DNA of 31,533 nt, from positions 1-31,533 of the forward strand of contig JAAAJB010000425.1 in the NCBI GenBank assembly GCA_016098155.1, read 5' to 3'. The notes under the pieces are model-generated. The model saw only the letters and a program-made list of their open reading frames with translations. It was not told the DNA's origin and searched no databases. How positions within the stretch are numbered: position 1 is the first letter of the stretch; the number at the start of each line of letters is the position of its first letter. This stretch comes from Actinomortierella ambigua (taxonomy: Eukaryota > Mortierellomycota > Mortierellomycetes > Mortierellales > Mortierellaceae). A program made the position numbers and the translations under genes. Shown here piece after piece: positions 8,537 to 17,900 of the stretch.

Positions 8537-11201
8537 TCATTGACAACGTGTCCGTTCCCAGGCTTGAAGGCACAGCCGCCGGAGACCCACGTCTTCATCT
8601 TCCCACTCGGATCGGAAAAAGTCGATCTTGAGGTCCAAACCAGAATACACCCTGTCCAGTACCTTTTGCCGCCAGTCTCGCCGTCGTGGGTGGGCCCCAA
8701 GATCGTCCTGGATTGCAATCTCGACCCGCCCCTGCCATCGTCGCTCCGTCGTAGCAGACAATACAGTATCCGCCATGGTTGATGGTGTGGTGGCCAAAGT
8801 TGTTGTTGTCGTTGTCATCGGCGATCCTGTTGTTGTAGTATTCGAGGGACATGTCAGCGGTTGGTGCAGCAGATACTCGACAATCATCTCAATACACTCC
8901 ATATCCTCCGTTGCCGCCAAGTACAGCGTCTTCAGCTTGGGCAACTGCATCAACGCCTCCAGCATCGGCATCAAAACCGGGCGGCGGATCGCCGGGTGGA
9001 TCAGTGTCAACGACTCCAACTGCTGCATTGCTCCAAACGCCTGCGCATGGTCTCTTCCGGCGCCACTGCTACCACCTCCGGCGGCATCACCTGTCCAGCA
9101 GGGCTCACACGCTTCAACAAGCACCAAATGTCGCAACCTCGAGAAATCGGTCTTGACCACTGGGAACAGCACGTTGTGCTCTTGCCAGTACAAGTACGTC
9201 CGCGCTCGTGACACCATCCGCCGCATCCAGACGTCCGTCCCTAGATGCATCGTCGGACTCGGGATGTTGATCAGTGCTAGCCGCTGTAGACGTCCCAAGA
9301 ACGGTCGTCGCTGCCGCTGACGTCGCCGCCCTTGTCCTTGCCCTTGTCCTTGTCCCTGCACTTGTCCATGCTGCTGACAGGCGTGCGATTGAAATTGGGC
9401 TGTGAGCTGCGCCATCATGGGCGATGCCTCGCTCGGGGTACTTGGTCCAATACCACTGCTATGACTACTGCTGCTGCTGCTGCTGTTATTGTTTGCCCCC
9501 GCCATCCCACTCAGGCTTGAGCCGCCGTCATCGTCACCTTCACCATCATCATCATTATCCTCGTCGCTACTGTTGCTGCTACTGTTGCTGTTGACATCGT
9601 CACCGTCGCTCGCATGATGATACGTCCCAGCCGAGACCACCATCGACGGGCCCACGAACCCACCCCAGGCGCCTGCGCCTTCCATGGTCGGATACTGGTC
9701 ATTGGCACTCTGCTGCAAAACGCCGTCCTGTTGCTGTGGAGGGGATAGAGCGAACTGGCCCGATGGACCCTCCTCCCCCTCCTCCACATATTCGTTGTCA
9801 TTGGTGTCGTTCATCCGATCTCTCCTGGTATAAAGTCGAAAGAACCGAGAAGGGTGGTGATGGGCCAAGTCGACTCTTTGTCGCCAGAGCATCAATTCCT
9901 CGAGATGGTGTAGTCCCGCAAACGGTCGCCAGTCCCACTCATCATCATCGCCATCATCGTCGTCATCATCACCACCACCATCATTGGGACCATAATCGCG
10001 GTGGTGGACAGTGATTGCGCTCGTGGGCTGGATCCTCTTAGCGACAAGGACCTTGAGTTTCGACAAGGTGGAGGCCAGGCGGTAGACGGTGTGGACACGG
10101 CAATCCTCGAGACGCAAGATCCGCAACGCTTTAAAGTCGACCAGGCGCAGACGGTCAATCATCACCCGGCTTGGCATCTCGCCAAGGAGGTTGAGCTCAT
10201 AGAGGTGACTCGCCATCATCCTTGGGTAGAGGTGGGTGTTCCAGTGTGCCCTTAGTGCCACTGTATGTTCGACTGTGACATGCTTCCACTATTTGGTTTC
10301 AAAAACAAAAGTAAGAAAAAAAAACACAAAGGAAGGTTAAAGACAAAGAAGAAGAGGAACAGGTCACCCCCGTTATTGCGGAGAAAATTAATCAAGTTGG
10401 TTGCAGTGTTTGCATGTGAATAGGGTAAAAAAAGAGATGTGGTGCATCCACTAAGAAAAGCAACACCACCAACAACAACAACAGCAAGAGAGGGCGTACC
10501 AGGTAAGGGTCCTGAGTAATACGCCAGAGTTGGCGACAAACGCGGGATATCCTGGAAATGGCCTTTTGGCTTCGGACAAAGGCTAGAATCCAAAGAAGCA
10601 GCTCATCGCTTAGTTTTAGAAGGGGGGATGATTGTTGGTTCCTAAAAGTTGCAGCTGCCGCTGCAGCTATTGCCTCGGAGGATGAGGATATGGATGGCGT
10701 GGGTGACGATGAGGGATTCTTGCGGTCGACTGTCAATGAGAGTGTCCCGTTCTTCATGCTTGGCGCTGCATTATCTACACATCTAGGGCAGTAATAGTCC
10801 TCAATCCCTGTCGCAAATCGCTTGGTAACCTTGATTTCAATAAAAAAATGATCCAGTGTGTCAGTAACATGGAGTTTGTCCATCAAGGCGAAGTGAAGGG
10901 GGGACAGGCATATCTGCGGGACAGGAAGAAGGGCACGTTAAGAATTGAAGAATCCATACCTTGACGCAGGGACCATGCATCCACGCGTCGCATCTATCGC
11001 AGCATATCTATAACGTTGAGGACAGAGCGTGTCGCATTAGTTTGCCACCAAGCAATAATAGTAATAATAATAAAAAAGGTTGTCAAACTCCTGCGGCAAA
11101 CTACAACCGTGGAAAGGAGTGAAAGCGCTAGAAAATAGTACCATAAAGCCATAGTCGTCGTCCGACCCGCATATGCAGGTCGAGGGAGGGCCTGCACTCA
11201 T
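8537..11201 (-). CDS. PHD finger / F-box / leucine-rich protein, four exons, about 757 aa
   Basis: Exons are 11201-11142, 11007-10960, 10913-10500 and 10288-8537. The introns (134, 46 and 211 bp) have donors GTACTA, GTATGG and GTACGC and TAG, CAG and TAG acceptors, all phase 0. Residues 9-81 form a C4HC3 PHD finger: C9, C11, C23, C26, H31, C34, C78, C81, with a CDRCDAWMHGPCV core. Trp29 sits where H3K4me-reading PHD fingers of the KDM7/Spp1 type have their aromatic-cage Trp. Residues about 131-174 are an F-box (PLLKLSDELLLWILAFVRSQ onward) that should bind Skp1. The C-terminal exon has leucine-rich repeat-like segments (LRLVDFKALRILRLEDCRV; LESLTLIHPAIRRP; LPKLKTLYLAATEDMECI). These are interrupted by acidic, Ser-rich and Gln/Gly low-complexity inserts. 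A chromatin-directed SCF substrate receptor is the natural inference. The domain order matches the PHD-F-box-LRR tail of KDM2/FBXL19, without JmjC or CXXC. Confidence 0.82.
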
Positions 11202-11367
11202 GCTGTGAATGTCGAACCAATGGGCAGGAGAAGGTTGGGAGACATGGGCGCGCTGTGACTGGCTTTTCGATGCTCAGTTTTGAATCTTTTTTTTTTTTTT
11301 TCCTCGCTGAGCTTGTTCAATTCACCGAATCCACCTCCTTCCCTCCACCCACCTTTACACATTCGTC
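11202..11367. promoter_or_regulatory. 166-bp divergent promoter between PHD-F-box gene and BUD23
   Basis: The two start codons face away from each other across 166 bp containing a T-run (11287-11301) and a C/T-rich stretch directly before the BUD23 ATG. So short a gap implies a shared bidirectional promoter. No specific factor site was identified. Confidence 0.6.
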
Positions 11368-12627
11368 ATGAGTCGTCCTGAACACTTGGCACCACCAGAG
11401 ATCGTATGTCATTGAAAACACACAAGCCAAAGAAGAATTTTTTTTTTTTGCTGCATGCTAGACGATGCCTGCAGGCTGTCCTTCTCCAGACCTCACTGCC
11501 AGATCAACTCATTCAATTCTGCCAACTTTCATGCTCTAATGTAGATTTATGGTGGCGATGAGGCCAAGAAATACACTGCAAAGTAAGCAACAGACTTGTT
11601 CTCTAGTCTCTGTTCGAAGCTGGGTATTTGTGTACTTATGACACGCGAACGTAGAAACTCACTCCTCCACCTCCACTTGTCCCTATCTTTTTTTTTTCTT
11701 TGAAAATCTTTAGCTCGCGTATTGCCGCCATCCAGGCCGAGATGGCCGGACGAGCGCTCGAGCTGCTGAACCTACCAGAGGGATTTCCAGGCTACATTCT
11801 GGACATTGGCTGTGGATCGGGTCTGTCGGGCGAGGTCCTGGAGGAGGCAGGTCACATCTGGGTCGGGTTTGACATTGCGCCAGCGATGTTGGAGGTGGCG
11901 TTGGAACAGGAGGCCTCGGGCGATCTTTTCCTACAGGATGCAGGACAAGGGATGGCGTTCCGCCCCGGTACATTTGATGGCTGTATTTCCATCTCGGTCC
12001 TGCAATGGTTGTGCAATGCCGACAAGGCCTCGCATCACCCCAAGCAACGGCTGCAACGGTTCTTCTCGACGCTGTACTCTTCTTTGCGACGGGGCGCCCG
12101 CGCCATCTTTCAGTTTTACCCGGAGAATGATGATCAGATCCAGTTGATCATGGGCGTCGCCGTTCGGTGTGGCTTTGAGGGTGGCCTGGTCGTCGACTAT
12201 CCAAACTCAAAGAAGGCCAAAAAGTTTTATCTCTGTCTCTTTGCCGGTCAGGAGGTCCCCGGTATGCAGCAGCAGCTGCCCCGTGGATTGGGCGAGGAGG
12301 AGATGGGCGAGCCTCAGGAAGGTGGTGTCTCGTATACCTCCAAGAAGTAAGTGTTTTCTTTCAAGGTTTTTCACTCGTGAGGTGGGTGGTAAAGGTGTGG
12401 GATGTCTGAGTCTAACCTTTCTTCTTTCTTCTTCATTTTGTTGTATGGTTGATGAAACACTTTCATCCACGCACAATAGGAGGACTGGCCGAGTGTCTTC
12501 AAACAAACGTCGTCCGCTCAAGGACAAGAACTGGGTCTTGAAGAAGAAGGAGCAGGCTCGCCTCAAGGGCGAGAAGACTGCCAGCGACTCGAGATACACG
12601 GCTCGCAAGCGTCGCCCGCAATTCTAA
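11368..12627 (+). CDS. BUD23: 18S rRNA (guanine-N7)-methyltransferase, four exons, 284 aa
   Basis: Exons are 11368-11403, 11545-11582, 11714-12346 and 12480-12627. The introns (141, 131 and 133 bp) have donors GTATGT, GTAAGC and GTAAGT, TAG acceptors and matching phases. The protein begins [12 protein letters not shown], almost the yeast Bud23 start, and carries the SAM-binding motif ILDIGCGSG at residues 53-61. It also has the family segments [31 protein letters not shown] and QFYPENDDQ. The C-terminal exon is a strongly basic tail ([12 protein letters not shown] and onward) like the nucleolar/rRNA-binding tail of Bud23. With its partner Trm112 the enzyme methylates one guanine of 18S rRNA (G1575 in yeast) and is needed for 40S maturation. 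The two very short first exons make the start easy to miss; it is fixed by the conserved N-terminus. Confidence 0.95.
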
Positions 12628-13066
12628 AGAGCCCTCCCTCGTCGTCCATTTTTTTTTTTACCATTTTCTTTTACCATTTTCTTTTCTATAATTCCTGCAT
12701 CTTTTTTAGACACCAAAAACACTGTATTTGTACAAGATTATAAGCGATATCTCATGGCCATTTTTTACCGACACACAGGAAGGTGGCTAGTCATAAGAGG
12801 GAAAGGTGGCTATCAATGACACGTCTGCTCCTGTACACTTTTTTTTTGTTTGGTGGCAAAACCATGAGGAGCATCATCATTAAGGGGCTTTGGCAGGGCA
12901 GGGGTCGCGACGCGAACAATGCGCATCATCTGGGCTGGGGGTTGCATGCATCTCTCCCTTTTCTAATTCCCTCCTATTCCCCTCCTCCTTCCTTCCTTCC
13001 TTCCTTCCTCTCTCCCACCCAACCCATCCTCACTCTTGACTCTCCGAAGCAAATCAATCCTGCAAC
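12628..13066. other. Intergenic: BUD23 3' UTR and OST3 promoter
   Basis: The left part is T-rich 3' flank without a perfect AATAAA. The right part ends in a C/T-rich tract with a (TTCC)n run at about 12985-13006, shortly before the OST3 start. No gene is seen. Confidence 0.6.
12985..13006. repeat. (TTCC)n tract in the OST3 promoter
   Basis: About five TTCC units lie roughly 60-80 bp upstream of the OST3 ATG, within a polypyrimidine stretch. Confidence 0.8.
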
Positions 13067-14637
13067 ATGGGTCTGTCGAGGGCATTGCTACTCTGTGTGA
13101 TGGCGCTGGTCGCCATCCTGTCCATCTCGACTAGTCGCGTTGCTGAGGCGGCAGACGAGGCTTTGGCCTCAAAGGTCAATCGCCTGTCGACCATTGCCAG
13201 TAGGAACAGGGGTGTTGTCGACATGACCGACAACATCTTTGGGGAAATCATCGCCAGCCCACGCAACTACTCCATGGTGGTCCTCTTCACTGCCATGGGC
13301 CCAGAAATCAACTGCGTTCCATGCAAGTATGTTGGGTCATCATCATGCTTCCAAACAGCACAACACACCACTCGCATATCATTTATGTGGCACAACATGA
13401 AAACACACAAATACACACACAAGAGAGAGGGCGGAAACCCTTTGATCTGATTCCCCACCCCTTTCTATTCCCCCTGTATTCATTGGATATGCCTCTCTCT
13501 CTCCCTATCTCTTTCTCTCTATGATAGGAACTTTGACCCAGAGTTCCGAATGGTCGCCAAGGGCTGGCCGAAGCTGGCCGACACCACCAAGCTGTTCTTT
13601 GGCGTCCTCGACTTTCAAGATGGTCGTGACACCTTCCGCCAGCTTGGCATGCAGTCTGCACCCTCTGTCCTCTACTTCCCAGCGTCTGAAGGAATGGGAT
13701 CTCAGGACCGCTTTGACTTTAGCAAGCAGTACGTATCAGATTGCGTTCGTTGTTAGTTGTTTGATTGATTGATTCATTTATTTTGTGTGTTTTGACAAAC
13801 AGGAAAGGACTAAACCCCACTTTTACTTGCCCCTCTTTTTCGCTTTTGTTCAGTGGCTTCCAAGCCGAGTCCTTTGCTAGCTGGTTGTCGCAACGCACCG
13901 GCATGGAGATTCGTCCGAACCGCCCGTTTGACTTTGTGGCGTTGGCCCTCAAGCTCTTCTTTGTTCTTGGTGCCCTTGCCTGTGCTCACTTGGTGTACAC
14001 TCGCGCTGGTAGCCTCTTGCGCGGCAAGTACCTCTGGGCTGCTGTGTCTCTGGTAAGGACCTCCCAAAAATAAAAAAAAAAGTAGTAAGAGGCGTTTGAT
14101 GTTTTGAACGTGTGATATATTTCTTTTCCTAAAAACCTCAAACTTCTTTTTATTTTACGAAAAAAAAAATAGTTTACCATCTTCGTCATGATCTCGGGAC
14201 ACATGTGGAACCATATCCGCAAGCCCCCATACTCCATTCCCGGCAAAGATGGCTCTTCAGCATTGATGGCTCAGGGTTTCCAGAACCAGATTGGTATTGA
14301 GACCCAGATCATTGCTGTTATCTGTAAGTATTCTTTTTTTTTTAATTTCCAGTTGAACTCCCTTCCAGAAAGAATGATAGAAAAAAAAACTACAGATACA
14401 TTAAGAAAATCACACATCCGTTAACAACAACAACTATAACAACAACAACAACAAATAGATGCTCTGCTTTGTGGATCAGTCATTTCGCTGATCAGCGCCG
14501 TTCCCAAGATGGAGAACCCAGTACGCCAGCAGATGGCCGTCTTTGCCTGGATCGCTATCCTGGTGATCACCTATAGCATCCTCTTGCAGTTCTTCCGCCT
14601 CAAGAACCCTGCTTATCCCTTCCGCTTGCTGTTCTAA
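13067..14637 (+). CDS. OST3: Oligosaccharyltransferase subunit Ost3/Ost6, five exons, 329 aa
   Basis: Exons are 13067-13326, 13528-13728, 13854-14052, 14173-14323 and 14459-14637. Introns are 201, 125, 120 and 135 bp with GTATGT, GTACGT, GTAAGG and GTAAGT donors; phases fit and exons total 330 codons. Residues 1-28 are a cleavable signal peptide. A lumenal thioredoxin-like domain follows with the redox motif C83-V-P-C86, then four membrane spans (about 178-202, 210-232, 262-286 and 297-317). This matches yeast Ost3/Ost6 and animal TUSC3/MAGT1. These subunits form transient mixed disulfides with nascent glycoproteins, giving the ER oligosaccharyltransferase access to sites near cysteines. The intact CxxC suggests an active oxidoreductase. 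Sequence alone does not decide between Ost3 and Ost6; fungi of this group may have one gene serving both roles. Confidence 0.94.
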
Positions 14638-14963
14638 GAGCAAAAGAAGAAGAAGAAGAAGAAAACAATGAAACCTTAGAGAAGACCTCTTTTTTCGTAT
14701 TTTCATCCCTTCTACAGTTTCGCACATTTTTTTTTGTTTGTCAAATATACAGATTGCGCTGGCTATTTTTCGTTTTCAGTCTCACAGTTACAGGAAGAAA
14801 AAAAGCTCCAACACATAGGGAAAGCATTTTGATTTCTTAAAAAAAAAAAGTGGAAGTGGGAGGGAGGGTATGAAGTACAAACAGTGGAAAAAAAAATATA
14901 CAGATTGGGGTAAAGTGAAAAAGACGGGGGGGGGGGGGGAATACAAATAAAATAAAAAAAAAA
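14638..14963. other. Convergent 3' flanks of OST3 and the large low-complexity gene
   Basis: Contains an (AAG)n run just after the OST3 stop, several A- and T-runs, and a G-run of about 13 at 14927-14939. No perfect AATAAA in the OST3 sense was found. No gene is seen. Confidence 0.6.
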
Positions 14964-17900
14964 CTACACTGGGAGTTGGTCAAAATATTGCCGCAACGAC
15001 TGATGAAGGTCCAGATGACCCGTCGTCTCCAACGCCAAAGCAGGCGACGAAGACGGCGACGGCGACGACATTGATGTTGATGACCTGACGGCATTTTGCT
15101 TCTGCTTCTGCTTCTGCTGTTGGTTTGGTTGAAAATGGGGATAGGGGTGTCGACCAACGATAACACCTGGCTCCTCCTCCTCCTCCTCCTCTTCTTCTTC
15201 TTCCGCATCGTTCTCATGAGACGGATACTGTTGACGTGGGCTGGCGCCATAATAACTTCCGACACCTCGATCCATCTCTTCTTCCTCCTCTTCGTCTTCT
15301 CCTTCTCTACGTTGCTGCTGCAAGTCCTCCGGCTCTGCCACCACATCGCTCAGCTCCGAACCCCAAGCATCTGCCCAGTGATGAAGCGACCTCTGTGACT
15401 GGTGTGGGTGTTGCTGTTGTTGTTGTTGTTGCTGCTGCTGCTGCTGCTTGTTTGCATAGTTATTGCCAGTCAAGAACATCATCATCTGCGCCGTCGACAT
15501 CGAAGTCATCGGCGACGAGGTGGGTGGCATCGGCGAAGACAACGTCGTCTTGCCCAACGGCCGTCTCGTTGGCGTCGTCAGTCCTCCTGCTCCTCCTGCT
15601 CCTCCTCCAGCGCTGCCTCCCACCGCCGATCTAGCTCGCTCACCATCCTGCTGACGGTGGTTATGATTTTGATAGCGGTGGTAGCGGTCGACGGCATGGC
15701 CGCTAGAGGTTCTCTGCAGCTTTTGCTTACCAGCAGTGTTGGCCACAGCACTCAGCACCGCTGGATCGTCCAATGTCTGTCCATCCAGGCCCATGGGCAT
15801 ATACATATCACCATGCATGGCTGAAAGAACAGAAGGAGGGTGACGACCTGCCTCGACCTTGGTCATGAGCATTGGTGGTGGCCCTACCAGACTCGCCATC
15901 GTCGCCAGTTCCTCCGACAGGCCCGACGAGGATAGCGTCGACGCCATCGAGTCCAACGCGGGCGTCGATGTCCGCGACAGCGTCCGCCTCCTTGTGACTT
16001 TTCCATCTGCATCAAGTTCTTCCTCATCGTCACCGTCGTCGTTGTCGTCCTGGTGGTGGTGGTGGTGATGGTGGTTGTGGTATAGGTAGCCATGGCCATC
16101 TTCCTCCTCTTCTTCTTCGAACTGCGATGACAACGAGACTGGAGGGAGATCGCCTTGGCTACTCATCAAATGCAGGCTGAAATCGAGGTCCAGATCCAGA
16201 GGCTGCGACAGCTCTCCAGGAGTCAAGAGTGGGTCTGTCGACAGCAATGTCGAGAACGCGTCCGAGGCCAGCAAACTCTCGGTATCGTCCAGCACAACAG
16301 ACGTACCGCGAAGTGTTGGTGTGGTAGTAGTGGTAGTTGTAGGAAGGTACCAAGCCATAGCGTCCGACTCATCACCATCATCATCGTCCACCGCGCTGTC
16401 CTGGAGGTGATTCGACCCTACACTACCACTATGACCACTGAAAGCATGGCTATACGCCGCGAAATCCTCCTCCCCGACCTCCGAATACAACAGCTGGTCC
16501 AGTTCAGAGTCCTCCAACTCAATCGTCTCCTCACTCACAAACTTTCGTGGCGCCATCATCATCAGCGACGACGACGACAGGGAAGACGACAATTCGTCGT
16601 GATCGTGATCCTCCTCCCTAACCGTCGTTGCTCCTACCCTCGCCCTCGCTGTTGTCGTTGCCAGATCTCCTCCTCCTCCAAAGTCAGTCAGATCCGTCAA
16701 ATCTCCCAAATCTCCAACTTCCATCACCGGTGTCGTCATCGCCATCATCGACATCGGCATTGGCACTGGCATCTGCATCGGCATCTCCATCGGCATTGGC
16801 ATTGGCATCCCCATGGGCATGGACGGCATGGATATCAACATCCCCGACAGTGCCGCCGGTGATGGCTCCAAGCCCATGTCGACCAGACCCATCTCCAGGC
16901 CCAGCAACGGTGTTGTGGTTGTACTTGCAGCTGCTGTTGATGATGTTGTCATCGCCTTACTCGAGTCTCCTCCTCCTCCATCGACCGTTGCTGTTGTTGC
17001 TGCTGCTGGTGCTGCTGCATGAGTCGACTGGAATGCAAACTCGTCATTGCCAAGCTCCGATGTCCATGGATCGAAACATGCCATCAGGTCCACGCTACCT
17101 CTGGCATTCGTATTCGCCGTCGATGTCGTTGTCAAAGCAGCAGAGGACGAAGACGACGATGACGAGGTGGACGTTGCATCGACAAGGGCGAGCGGCATTA
17201 AAGCAGGGGTTGTGGCCGATGTGTGGTTATTGCTGTTCTTGGTCGTAGCAGTGCCACGACGACGGGTAGCATTTGTTGGGGATGCTCCGGTAGGAACGGG
17301 CGTGACCTCTGTCATCATCCCCCTGTGACTGATGCCACTGTTGCCGCTCAATGACGCCGGTGCCCGTGATGAAAGGGGCGGGAAAAGCAGAGCAGCCGGC
17401 GCTGGAGTGCTGCTGGCCTTTGGACTCTTTTTCGCATTAACCGCGGTAGCAGCAGCAGCAGCAGCAGTGGTGGTGGTGGTAGACATCGACGATGACGATG
17501 GGGTCATTTTGCTACGCTTGTTAACCGGCTTTTTCTCTGACGGCGAGGAGGGACGAGAAAGAGGACGGGCATGCAACGACAAGAGTTCGTGATGATGTTG
17601 GTGCTGTAGCAATTGATGATGTTGTTGCTGTTGTTGTTGTTGTTTCAGCTGACTCTTTGGAGATGACGACAATGATGAGCTCATCATCCTCATATCAGTG
17701 ATATTCTCCTTGTCCTCCACCGCCGAAGCATTGCGCTTACTGCCCCCGTTGCCGTTGATGTTTCCATTGCCGTTGTGGTTGCCGTTATAGCCCATCGGCG
17801 AAGAAAACGACGGTGCGCGTTGGAACTGCGAATGTCGAACGGTCGCCAAGATGTTTTCTGTGCTACTTGTCTTTTGGATCGGATAGAGTGGCTTCTTCTT

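Noticed and set aside
10261..10500. Acceptor at 10262-10261 for the last exon of the PHD-F-box gene
   Set aside because: In phase 0 it gives an immediate TAA. The acceptor at 10290-10289 keeps the frame open and adds WKHVTVEHT.
14927..14939. Long G homopolymer and other homopolymers as possible structural elements
   Set aside because: Single G- or A-runs in 3' flanks are common in this window, and their lengths may include sequencing error.
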